Shown here piece by piece: positions 1-6,727 of a stretch of 15,512 nt of DNA (within the stretch, counting starts at the first letter, position 1; each line of letters opens with the position of its first letter). The DNA lies in the NCBI GenBank assembly GCA_964392465.1, contig CAYMPC010000026.1:1-15512 (forward strand), in the 5' to 3' direction. A model generated the notes under the pieces. The model had not been told where the DNA came from, ran no database searches, and saw only the letters and a program-made list of their open reading frames with translations. Source of the stretch: JAAXVZ01 sp964392465. GTDB taxonomy: Archaea > Nanobdellota > Nanobdellia > Woesearchaeales > GW2011-AR15. The translations under genes were made by a program, and so were the position numbers.

Positions 1-170
1 TCAATACAGTCCATTCCTGCGGATGATTGACATCTTTCTGGCAGTAGTCTTGCTGGATCTAATACTCCGAAGTATGCTAGTGCTGCGATTGCTGCAATAA
101 CAACTAGAATTGCCCAACCATAGGTCATTAAGAATTCCATGGCAGCTTGTCCTTTCTTATTCATTTTCAT
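1..170 (-). CDS. Archaeal class III signal peptide / pilin-like protein, N-terminal part (truncated at window edge)
   Basis: The minus strand reads open from ATG at 170 to the left edge, giving 56 residues of an incomplete protein. It starts MKMNKKGQAAMEF, then has a hydrophobic segment at about residues 19-37 (WAILVVIAAI...), then LDPARLLPERC and a Cys-containing stretch. The KKG/QAAMEF pattern is the class III (type IV pilin-like) signal of archaea, cleaved after Gly by an EppA/FlaK-type peptidase, with the hydrophobic helix then forming the filament core or membrane anchor. A second ATG at 164 (MNKKGQ...) is an alternative start. AGAGGTGAT at 174-182 lies 3 bases before the first ATG and 9 before the second. 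GC is about 41% by my count, higher than the glycan genes. The gene is divergent from the nucleotide-sugar dehydrogenase. Whether it is a pilus subunit or a surface protein with the same signal cannot be told from this fragment. Confidence 0.85.
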   Translation of the reverse strand, partial: MKMNKKGQAAMEFLMTYGWAILVVIAAIAALAYFGVLDPARLLPERCQSSAGMDCI

Positions 171-173
171 TAT

Positions 174-182
174 ATCACCTCT
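174..182 (-). promoter_or_regulatory. Shine-Dalgarno of the pilin-like gene
   Basis: On the minus strand the sequence is AGAGGTGAT, a near-perfect match to the complement of the archaeal 16S rRNA 3' end (GGAGGTGATC). It lies 3 bases before ATG 170 and 9 bases before ATG 164, so it supports a start in this cluster without deciding between them. It is the strongest ribosome binding site in the window. Confidence 0.75.
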
Positions 183-183
183 T

Positions 184-197
184 TTCCCTTAAGGGAA
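184..197. repeat. 14-bp perfect palindrome in the pilin-gene leader
   Basis: TTCCCTTAAGGGAA is perfectly self-complementary with no loop. It begins two bases upstream of the pilin-gene Shine-Dalgarno. Its length and symmetry suit a dimeric repressor site, and a TATA at 216-223 would put transcription start close to or inside it. That role is an inference; chance occurrence in AT-rich DNA cannot be excluded. Confidence 0.4.
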
Positions 198-354
198 GTC
201 TATATTTAAAATTTTCTATATAACAAATACTGTCTTATTCTTTCTTTAGCATATCTCCTATATAAATATTACTATTTCGTATACTAGTTTAATATTGTTT
301 CTTTTTTGTGCTTGCGTTAATCTTAAATAGCCGTTATCTTTCTATTGCCATATT

Positions 355-360
355 AAGGAG
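355..360 (+). promoter_or_regulatory. Shine-Dalgarno supporting a GTG start
   Basis: AAGGAG ends 9 bases before the GTG at 370, and a second weak element (GTGAG) lies between them. No ATG close by in frame would start a better protein, and the GTG places the Rossmann GLGYVG motif at the usual distance (residues 9-14) from the N-terminus. This therefore supports the non-ATG start. Confidence 0.55.
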
Positions 361-369
361 AGTGAGATT

Positions 370-1731
370 GTGAATAGAAAAGTTGCAATTATAGGACTAG
401 GGTATGTAGGATTGCCTTTGGCATGCCTATGCGCAAAAAGAGGGTTTGAAGTTATAGGTGTAGATAAAAAAAAGCATATTGTAGATAGTGTTAATAAAGG
501 AGAAAGTCACATAAAAGACGACGTTCTACAAAAATCACTAGATCAGGCAAAAGATAACTTAATAGCAACAACAGATTTAGAAGAGATAAAAGATTGCAAT
601 GTTTTTATTATATGTGTCCCAACCCCAGTATATGAAAACAAAGAGCCGGATTTTGAACCTTTAATAGGGGCGGCAAAAGATATAGGAAAATACATAAAAA
701 AAGGAGATCTTGTTGTTGTTGAAAGCACTGTTTTTCCAGGAACTTGTGAAACATATGTTATTCCTATTTTGGAAAAAGAATCTGGATTTAAAACAGATGA
801 ATTTTATTTTGCGCATTGCCCAGAAAGAGTTAATCCAGGAGATGTTTTTTGGACAGTTGAAAATATACCAAGAGTAGTGGGAGGATTAACAGAAAATGCA
901 ACAGAAAAAGCAGCTGAGTTTTATCATTTATTATTGAAAGGCCCATTGTATAAAGTTGAAGATATAAAAAAAAGACTCAGGCCAAAATTCATTACAGAAG
1001 GAGAAACATATAGGGTTAATACAATGCCTTTAGGAAGTGTTACAAAGATGAATTCTTTGAGAGACGCAGAAGCAGTTAAGGTAATGGAAAATGCAGTAAG
1101 AGATGTTAATATTGCTTTTGTAAATGAATTGGCAAAGATAAGCAATGTTCTTAATTTAGATGTAGTTGATATAATAGAAGGAATGGCCACAAAACCTTTT
1201 GGAAAGGGGCCTTTTTATCCTGGAATAGGAGTAGGGGGGCATTGTATTGCTGTTGATCCAGAGTGGCTTAAATCAGCGTCTATTAAAGCAGGATTTTTTC
1301 CAAAGATAATACAAATAGCAAGAGACACAAATAATAGCATGCCCAATTATGCAGTTGATTTATTAAAGGCAGAATTAGGATCATTAGAAAACAAAGAGAT
1401 TGCAGTTCTTGGGGTAACCTATAAAGGAAATATAGATGATCCAAGAGAATCTCCTTTTTATGAAGTAAGAAAAATATTAATGCAGCAAAAAGCAAATATA
1501 AGAGTTTATGACCCTTGGTATGTAAAAGAAAATACAGTTGACACAATTGAAGTAGCATTGCACGGAGCAGATGCATTGCTTTTAGTAACAGACCATGATA
1601 TATTTAAAAAAGAAATTACTCCAATACTTCTGAATGAGCACAAAATTAAAGTTGTTATAGATGGACGAAATTTTTTAACCAAACAGATTAAAAAAACAGG
1701 AATTGTTTACAAAGGCATAGGAAGAAAGTAA
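370..1731 (+). CDS. Nucleotide-sugar 6-dehydrogenase (UDP-N-acetyl-hexosamine / UDP-ManNAc dehydrogenase type)
   Basis: This 453-residue cytosolic enzyme belongs to the UDP-glucose/UDP-ManNAc dehydrogenase superfamily, which oxidises C6 of an NDP-hexose twice using NAD+ to give an NDP-uronic acid. Visible motifs are the Rossmann GLGYVG (9-14), VPTP (83-86), EST at 118-120 with FPGT (122-125), HCPER (149-153), the active-site Lys/Asn in AEAVKVMEN (K237, N241), the catalytic Cys in GVGGHC (C292) with D296, and PRESP with R359 in the C-terminal NAD/UDP domain. HCPERVNPGD favours the WecC/WbpA/TviB group (UDP-HexNAc substrate) over UDP-glucose dehydrogenase. Odd feature: compared with the family pattern I know, there is an extra stretch of about 25-30 residues around 200-230, just before the active-site Lys. 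The start is GTG with AAGGAG upstream. The gene is followed by the flippase, and a uronic acid donor for the glycan is the likely job. Confidence 0.9.
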   Translation: MNRKVAIIGLGYVGLPLACLCAKRGFEVIGVDKKKHIVDSVNKGESHIKDDVLQKSLDQAKDNLIATTDLEEIKDCNVFIICVPTPVYENKEPDFEPLIGAAKDIGKYIKKGDLVVVESTVFPGTCETYVIPILEKESGFKTDEFYFAHCPERVNPGDVFWTVENIPRVVGGLTENATEKAAEFYHLLLKGPLYKVEDIKKRLRPKFITEGETYRVNTMPLGSVTKMNSLRDAEAVKVMENAVRDVNIAFVNELAKISNVLNLDVVDIIEGMATKPFGKGPFYPGIGVGGHCIAVDPEWLKSASIKAGFFPKIIQIARDTNNSMPNYAVDLLKAELGSLENKEIAVLGVTYKGNIDDPRESPFYEVRKILMQQKANIRVYDPWYVKENTVDTIEVALHGADALLLVTDHDIFKKEITPILLNEHKIKVVIDGRNFLTKQIKKTGIVYKGIGRK

Positions 1732-1741
1732 TTTCAACTCG

Positions 1742-1747
1742 TTTTTT
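1742..1747 (+). terminator. Possible oligo-T terminator after the dehydrogenase
   Basis: A run of six T follows the stop codon by 10 bases and precedes the AT-rich promoter-like segment of the next gene. Archaeal termination often uses short U-tracts without a hairpin. In DNA this AT-rich such runs are common, so this is weak evidence. Confidence 0.25.
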
Positions 1748-1754
1748 CCATAAT

Positions 1755-1764
1755 TTTAAAAATA
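1755..1764 (+). promoter_or_regulatory. TATA-like box for a leaderless flippase transcript
   Basis: TTTAAAAATA is centred about 27 bases before the ATG at 1787, and no Shine-Dalgarno precedes that ATG. The spacing matches archaeal leaderless promoters, where the TATA box lies about 25 bases before the start codon. The region is uniformly AT-rich, so the exact box is uncertain. Confidence 0.4.
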
Positions 1765-1786
1765 ATATAATAAACAGTAGTAATTA

Positions 1787-3298
1787 ATGGAAAGCAAATC
1801 AAAAAAATTATTACAGGGAACTATTATTGTTTTGTCTTTTATGTTTCTCTCTTCTCTGCTAGGATATACTCAAAAATTTATTTTTGCCAGATTTTTGGAA
1901 ATTAGTGAGATAGGCCTGTTTTTTTCTGTTTTGGGCTTTGTAAGCTTCTTTGTTTTTTTCAGAGATTTTGGATTGTCAGAATCTTTAATATATTTTGTTC
2001 CGAGGTTTGTTATAGACAAAGCAAAAATAAACTTTAAGTCAACTCTTGTTTTTACTTTTTTTGTACAGTTGCTTGTCGGAAGTCTCGTCTTTTTAGGAAT
2101 TTGGTTTTTTTCAGATTATTTGGCTATTAATTATTTTAAAGACCCAAGAGCAAAACTACTTTTGATTTATCTCGGAATATTTTTTGTTTTAGACGGCCTC
2201 AGCGAAACTATTTTCAGAACCTTTCATGGGCTACAGAAAATGTTTTATTATCAGGCAATGGAGTTTATTTTTCAAGTTCTCTCTTTTACTTTTTTCCTTT
2301 TAATTATTTTCATGAAAAAGCCAATTACTCTTTTTGGTATAGCTTATATCATAAGTTCTGTTTTAACAGGGGCAATATCTTTTATTATTTTAATAAAAAA
2401 ATTTTTTCCTGATTTTTTTTCAGTCAAAACAAAAATAACAAAACAATTAAGGAAAAAACTTCTAGGATACTCTTTTCCTCTTATGACAGGAACCTTTGCA
2501 ACCGAAGTTTTTCAGCAGCAGACAATATTTTTTCTCACCTTTTTTGTCGGTTTAGAGGCAGTCGGATATTATGTTATGGCACTTGCTATTGCAAGGACCT
2601 CAATTTATTTTTATAAAGCAATGGCAGAACCATTCCAGCCGATGATATCGGAATTCAAGAGAACTAATAAGTTGAAAGAGATGAATTATTATTTCAATGA
2701 GCTTGTGACTTTTTCATATATAGTTGCTTTTCCTTTGATTTTAACATTAGTTATATTTTCTCAAGAGGCCCTTATTGTGTTGTATGGAGAAACCTTTGCT
2801 CCGGCAGGAGCGATTTTAAAATTAACAAGCATTTATTGTCTTTTCTATATTTTAAATGTTATTTTGAAGAGAGTATTATCTTATTCAGGCAACCCAGAGA
2901 AGGCAAGAAACATAACATACTTTACCGTTGTTATTAGCATTTTATTTAATCTAATCTTTATTCCTTCGTTTGGATTAATTGGCGCAGGAATATCAGATGT
3001 TATTACAATAATACTCGCTCTTCTCTATACTTTGTACATAAACAAAAGAGTAACAAAAATAAATCTTCCTACTTCCAATCTGATTAAAATAGCGGTTTCT
3101 TCTTTTATATATATTGCTGTTCTTTTTATACTAAAAAGGACAATTGTCCTTCCTTTATTTTCAAAATTGATAATTGTTGTTTTCCTTTCAGGATTAGTTT
3201 ATCTTATAGCAATCTTCTTTTTTCAGCTCATCTCATTAAAAAAAATTGATTATTTGCTCAGGACAGCAACAAACAACAGAATTTTCCTTATAAAATAG
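1787..3298 (+). CDS. Wzx-type oligosaccharide flippase (MATE/MVF-like membrane protein)
   Basis: This 503-residue protein is strongly hydrophobic over nearly its whole length, with about 12-14 membrane segments judged by eye. The first begins near residue 10 (TIIVLSFMFL), and the C-terminal group runs from about 425 to 490. The N-terminal pattern of a membrane helix, then FARFLEISEIG, then another helix and RDFGL with a charged loop is typical of polysaccharide flippases that turn lipid-linked glycans from the cytoplasmic to the outer face. The length is normal for the family. The gene lies in a glycan locus between sugar-nucleotide and glycosyltransferase genes, which supports the role. It ends at 3298 directly against the stop codon of the convergent gene, with no spacer. 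Substrate cannot be inferred; a transporter of another MATE-like class is the main alternative. Confidence 0.88.
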   Translation: MESKSKKLLQGTIIVLSFMFLSSLLGYTQKFIFARFLEISEIGLFFSVLGFVSFFVFFRDFGLSESLIYFVPRFVIDKAKINFKSTLVFTFFVQLLVGSLVFLGIWFFSDYLAINYFKDPRAKLLLIYLGIFFVLDGLSETIFRTFHGLQKMFYYQAMEFIFQVLSFTFFLLIIFMKKPITLFGIAYIISSVLTGAISFIILIKKFFPDFFSVKTKITKQLRKKLLGYSFPLMTGTFATEVFQQQTIFFLTFFVGLEAVGYYVMALAIARTSIYFYKAMAEPFQPMISEFKRTNKLKEMNYYFNELVTFSYIVAFPLILTLVIFSQEALIVLYGETFAPAGAILKLTSIYCLFYILNVILKRVLSYSGNPEKARNITYFTVVISILFNLIFIPSFGLIGAGISDVITIILALLYTLYINKRVTKINLPTSNLIKIAVSSFIYIAVLFILKRTIVLPLFSKLIIVVFLSGLVYLIAIFFFQLISLKKIDYLLRTATNNRIFLIK

Positions 3299-4597
3299 TT
3301 ATCTGTCCTGGGAGATATAAAGCCATTTTTCAGAAAGAAGATCTTCTCCCTTTAAGTATGCCCTATATAAAACAAGATATTTAAGAACACCACCTATATA
3401 TTTTGTATGGGCTGTTTTTTGCATATTTCCTGGATAATAATCTTTCCAAACACCCTTTCCCAAATAAAACTTTTTTATCATATCTTGATAAATGATCTCT
3501 AGCAATTTCTTATGTTCTCTTTTTTTGTCCAACACTAAAATTAAATTTGCAAAATCCCCTTCTCCATCATTCTCATACATTTGTTTTTTCCATTCATTAT
3601 TTGTTTTTTTGATAAAGGCATCTTCAGCAATTTTTAAAACAATTTTTTCTGCCTTTTTCCAATATTCTTCTTTGTTTAGATAGATAGAAGTTTCAATAAG
3701 CAACCGACAGAGAGAATTTGATGCAACCAAATAAAAAAATCCAGTTAATTTTTTTGATAAAGGATTATATCCACAGTATGTTTTTTGTTTTTTATAGAAT
3801 GTATCTAGGGCATTACTTATTAAGTTTATGAGCTCTTTTTTGTGTTTTTCTCCTTCTTTGATTTGAGAGGATTTCAGTAACGCATACGCCAGATTAGTTG
3901 TGCTTTTAGGTAGCCACACTTCCATATTGTCTTTTGGAAGAGCTTTTGATGGAAAGAAACCATATTTTTTATAACAATCAGTATCTAGCCACGCATCTAT
4001 GCAAAGCCTGGCGTTTTTTATTAATTCTTCATTTTTTGTCCATCTTCCAAAGTCTAATATATTTTCACAAATAAGGCCGTTTGATGAAGAATCTGCAAAG
4101 AATTTTTTATTTATGTTAGGTTTTAAAGGAGAAAAGGCTTCAGGCAAAAACAAATGAACATAAGGAAGAGAAACAGAGCCGATTATTTTAGATTTGGTTG
4201 TGAAACATTTTAGTATTGCATTGCTTAGTTTTTCCCCCTCAATTAAAAATTCCTTTTCTTTAAAAAAGGCATACATCACAGCAAGTCCTTGGATAAAATC
4301 ATCTACATTTTGCGTTTCCAAAAAAGGAGGTAAAGGGATTTTATGTTTAGGTATAGGAATACCTTCTATCATTCTTTTTTTCCATAAATTTAATTGGTTT
4401 TTTGCAAAGAAAGTATTATCTTCGGCAACAGAGATAAAAGGGAGGTGATCACCAATATCATCCGGTTTGTTGAATTCCAGCCATTTTTTTTTTGAGAAGA
4501 AATATGTTTTTCTTATCAGCCCATTTTTTCCAGGACTCTCTTCTTTAAGAAAACACACTGTCTCTTTTATAAGATTATCAATATTATTTGTTTTCAT
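3299..4597 (-). CDS. Uncharacterised all-helical protein, possibly six-hairpin (alpha/alpha toroid) type
   Basis: This is a 432-residue protein from ATG 4597; an in-frame TTG at 4606 would add three residues (MKK), but neither start has a clear ribosome binding site. I cannot assign it to a family with confidence. It appears almost entirely helical, with repeated segments of the form aromatic-rich turn followed by a helix pair (for example YKKYGFFPSK, then NLAYALLKSS; YCGYNPL, then LVASNSLCRLLIETS; NDGEGDFANLILVL, then GKGVWKDYYPG). This layout resembles six-hairpin carbohydrate-active proteins such as lyases, epimerases and glycosidases. No signal peptide or membrane helix is seen, so it is probably cytosolic. 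It overlaps the end of the upstream nitroreductase-like gene by 14 bases, so the two are probably co-transcribed. A role in glycan modification is inferred from context. A T10 run (A10 in the coding strand) lies at 4484-4493. Confidence 0.75.
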   Translation of the reverse strand: MKTNNIDNLIKETVCFLKEESPGKNGLIRKTYFFSKKKWLEFNKPDDIGDHLPFISVAEDNTFFAKNQLNLWKKRMIEGIPIPKHKIPLPPFLETQNVDDFIQGLAVMYAFFKEKEFLIEGEKLSNAILKCFTTKSKIIGSVSLPYVHLFLPEAFSPLKPNINKKFFADSSSNGLICENILDFGRWTKNEELIKNARLCIDAWLDTDCYKKYGFFPSKALPKDNMEVWLPKSTTNLAYALLKSSQIKEGEKHKKELINLISNALDTFYKKQKTYCGYNPLSKKLTGFFYLVASNSLCRLLIETSIYLNKEEYWKKAEKIVLKIAEDAFIKKTNNEWKKQMYENDGEGDFANLILVLDKKREHKKLLEIIYQDMIKKFYLGKGVWKDYYPGNMQKTAHTKYIGGVLKYLVLYRAYLKGEDLLSEKWLYISQDR

Positions 4598-5489
4598 TTT
4601 TTTCAAGAGGCAAGTAGAAAAAGAGATTTTCTCTTGGAGGCTTGATTAATTTTTTTCCAGGAATACCTAAACCAATAAAAGAGACAGGCATAAGATTTTC
4701 AGGAAGGCCAAGCAATTTCCTTAACAAAAAGTGATTTTTTTTCTTTGTATTTTTTATAGCAAAATTTAACCAACAAGCAGATAGACCAAGGGCACTAGCA
4801 GCATTACATAAATTCATTAGTGCCGCACCACAATCAAGGTAAGGAGTCATTTCTTTATCTGTACCCATATAAACATTCTTATCAAAACAACAAAGAATAA
4901 GATAATTAAAGTTTTTTATGAAATATTGATTCTTGAGTTTTGCAACTTCTTCAATCTTTTTTTTATCTTCAATTATAACAAATCTCCATCCTTGTCTGTT
5001 ACATGAAGAAGGCGCCTGTATAGCACATTCAATAAGATCATAGATTATTTTTTTTTCAATTTTTTTTGAAGAAACAAACCTGTTTGTTGTTCTCTTATCA
5101 GCGATTTTTTTATAGCTTTTCAATTGTTTATAATTTGGCACAAACAGAGTTCCAGAATCAATAGAACAAGAATATTTCTCCTCTAAGAGAGAATTCGCCC
5201 AGCAAAGTGTCTTATTTTTTTTAATTTTTCTTTTGTTCGCTTCTTTTATTAGTTTTCCCAGATTTAGCTTAATGCTTTCTATATCTTTATCCTTTTTTAA
5301 TGGATGATACAAGGTGTGCCCAGTAGATCCTATTTCAGAAAGCAGTTTTGCATCAGGAAATATTTGCATAGCAGCATCTCTTTTTTTATTAAATAAAAAA
5401 TGATTTTTATCAATAATGTGAAAAGAGTAAAGAGAATTTGATGAAAAAGAAAAAAAATAATATTTTATTATGTTTAAAATATTAGGCAT
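4584..5489 (-). CDS. Nitroreductase-family protein with N-terminal extension
   Basis: Of its 301 residues, about 130-285 form a nitroreductase (FMN-binding) domain: KRTTNRF (132-138), matching the usual RRSxRxF phosphate-binding start; QAPSSCNRQGWRFVII (158-173); a C-terminal helix region DCGAALMNLCNAAS (219-232) with ALGLSACW; and GLGIP near 273. Residues 1-129 are an extension not present in ordinary nitroreductases, with GHTLYHPLKK at 57-66. From memory, similar extended nitroreductases with an H-x-x-x-K-type motif occur in bacterial polysaccharide clusters, but their reaction is not settled. No signal peptide is seen. ATG 5489 has no Shine-Dalgarno; an AT box is centred about 27 bases upstream, so the transcript is probably leaderless. 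It is divergent from the GT4 operon and overlaps the next gene downstream. Redox modification of a sugar or a quinone/flavin role are both possible. Confidence 0.8.
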   Translation of the reverse strand: MPNILNIIKYYFFSFSSNSLYSFHIIDKNHFLFNKKRDAAMQIFPDAKLLSEIGSTGHTLYHPLKKDKDIESIKLNLGKLIKEANKRKIKKNKTLCWANSLLEEKYSCSIDSGTLFVPNYKQLKSYKKIADKRTTNRFVSSKKIEKKIIYDLIECAIQAPSSCNRQGWRFVIIEDKKKIEEVAKLKNQYFIKNFNYLILCCFDKNVYMGTDKEMTPYLDCGAALMNLCNAASALGLSACWLNFAIKNTKKKNHFLLRKLLGLPENLMPVSFIGLGIPGKKLIKPPRENLFFYLPLEKNENK

Positions 5490-5512
5490 GACTATTCTAT
5501 ATTTTAAAAACC

Positions 5513-5520
5513 TTTATATT
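5513..5520. promoter_or_regulatory. Shared TATA-like box between divergent genes
   Basis: TTTATATT (AATATAAA on the minus strand) sits centrally between ATG 5489 on minus and GTG 5543 on plus. Its centre is about 27 bases from each start codon, the expected distance for leaderless archaeal transcripts in both directions. On the minus strand the box is preceded by an A-rich BRE-like stretch (AAAAAAG), which favours that direction. An alternative minus-strand box is TTTTAAAATATAG, closer to the start. Confidence 0.45.
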
Positions 5521-5542
5521 CTTTTTTGTTTTCTTGAGACAG

Positions 5543-6718
5543 GTGAGAAAAACACTTTATCTGCTTATGAGGGGATTTAAACACAACACAGGATCTTATT
5601 CAGGAGTTTATCAAGAGATAGCAAAATATGCTTCTAAAAACAACTATAATGTTAAAATCCTTTGTGGAAGGTTGGAAGGACAAACCAAAACAGAGAAGCA
5701 GAAATATGCAGAAATAATAAGATTTGAATTGTTACCTTTTAGAATACCTATGCTTGGTATGAATGTTGATTATATGATTATTGGATTTCATGTTAAAAAT
5801 TATTTAAGAAAAAATAAACCAAAAGAAGGAGATATTTTTTTGGCAAATGGAAGAGCCGCTCTAGGATTAATAGGAAGAGACTATGTTGTTAGAATAGGCC
5901 AGCCGGCGATGACATTTTTATCAAACATGGAAATTGCGAATGACTACGTGTCTTTGATAACCAGGATAGCAAGATTTATTCATTTTAATTTTCAGAAGAT
6001 TCTTGAAAAAAAAAGTGTTGAAAATGCAAAAGGGATAGTAACACCTTCTTTAGTAACAAAAAACATTGTTACTAATGCATATGGAAACAAGAAATCACCC
6101 TACTTTGTTCCACAATCAGGAGTCAATATTAAAAATTTTGAATTAGGGAAAAAGAAAAAAACTTATGGAATAACAATGCTTTTTATAGATTCAGGAGGAG
6201 AATATATAAGAAAAGGAGTTTATTCTTTAGAAAAAGCATTGCCATCTATTTTTGAAGAGTTCTCTAATTTTAAACTTCTTCATGTTGGGAAAAACGAGAG
6301 AGAATGGGATGTTCCTGCCAAATTCAAAAAAAGGATAATTTCACTAGGAAAAATAGAATTTGAAAAGATGAAAAATATATATGTCTCAGCAGATTTTATT
6401 GTTTCTTGTGCACTTAATGAAGGTATTCCAAATACTATTTTAGAAGCAATGGCATCAGGCCTTCCTGTTCTTTCAAGCGATATCCAAGGAATAGAAGAGT
6501 ATATTACACATAAAAAAGAAGGATATATCTATAAAAGAGGAGATATAGAGGAACTCAAAAAAGGGATAAGATACATGATTAAAAATAGTAAAGAGCTAAA
6601 AAAGAGAAAGATTATAAAAAAGAGAGTATTAAAATTAGATTATACAAATTACTGTAAAGAACTTATACCTTTTATTGAGGAAGTGCCCAAAAGTAAAAAC
6701 ATTAACCTTCTCAAATAA
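5543..6718 (+). CDS. Glycosyltransferase, GT4-like (GT-B fold), copy 1 of a tandem pair
   Basis: This is a 391-residue protein from GTG 5543. A TTG at 5534 would add three residues, but the GTG aligns with the start of the following paralogue (MRKTLYLLMRGF against MKKFYILTQGF) and lies 26 bases from the TATA-like box, so I prefer it. The C-terminal half carries the GT4 signature: IRKGVY near 222, then ALNEGIPNTILEAMASGLPVL near 290-309 with the E-x7-E pair, then GIEEYI and EGYIYKRGD. These residues bind the nucleotide and sugar of the donor. The N-terminal acceptor half has no membrane helix. It probably adds a sugar to a lipid-linked glycan at the inner membrane face. The next gene starts 9 bases after its stop. 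Donor and acceptor are unknown. Confidence 0.88.
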   Translation: MRKTLYLLMRGFKHNTGSYSGVYQEIAKYASKNNYNVKILCGRLEGQTKTEKQKYAEIIRFELLPFRIPMLGMNVDYMIIGFHVKNYLRKNKPKEGDIFLANGRAALGLIGRDYVVRIGQPAMTFLSNMEIANDYVSLITRIARFIHFNFQKILEKKSVENAKGIVTPSLVTKNIVTNAYGNKKSPYFVPQSGVNIKNFELGKKKKTYGITMLFIDSGGEYIRKGVYSLEKALPSIFEEFSNFKLLHVGKNEREWDVPAKFKKRIISLGKIEFEKMKNIYVSADFIVSCALNEGIPNTILEAMASGLPVLSSDIQGIEEYITHKKEGYIYKRGDIEELKKGIRYMIKNSKELKKRKIIKKRVLKLDYTNYCKELIPFIEEVPKSKNINLLK

Positions 6719-6727
6719 GTTATTAAA

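Larger units (their letters stand above)
171..369. promoter_or_regulatory. Divergent intergenic region (199 bp) between pilin-like gene and nucleotide-sugar dehydrogenase
   Basis: This is the longest non-coding stretch in the window. For the minus-strand pilin-like gene there are several AT-rich TATA candidates: about 257-270 (AATATTTATATAGG), 216-223 (TTATATAG) and 201-210 (TTTAAATATA). For the plus-strand dehydrogenase the best candidate is CTTAAATAG at 322-330, which would place transcription start near 352, just before the AAGGAG at 355-360. A 14-bp perfect palindrome lies at 184-197. No small ORF or RNA gene was recognised. Which TATA element is used is an inference from spacing only. 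Confidence 0.5.

Noticed and set aside
4441..4453. GGAGGTGATCACC on the plus strand, a perfect 10-base Shine-Dalgarno match that includes the 10-bp palindrome GGTGATCACC.
   Set aside because: No start codon with a plausible protein follows at the right distance, and it lies inside the minus-strand helical-protein gene, where it encodes an Ile-Gly-Asp-His-Leu segment.
4604..4606. TTG start for the helical protein, adding three residues.
   Set aside because: ATG 4597 lies only nine bases downstream, and neither has a Shine-Dalgarno; the ATG is the more likely start.
5534..5536. TTG start for the first tandem glycosyltransferase.
   Set aside because: GTG 5543 aligns with the start of its paralogue and lies at the leaderless distance from the TATA-like box.
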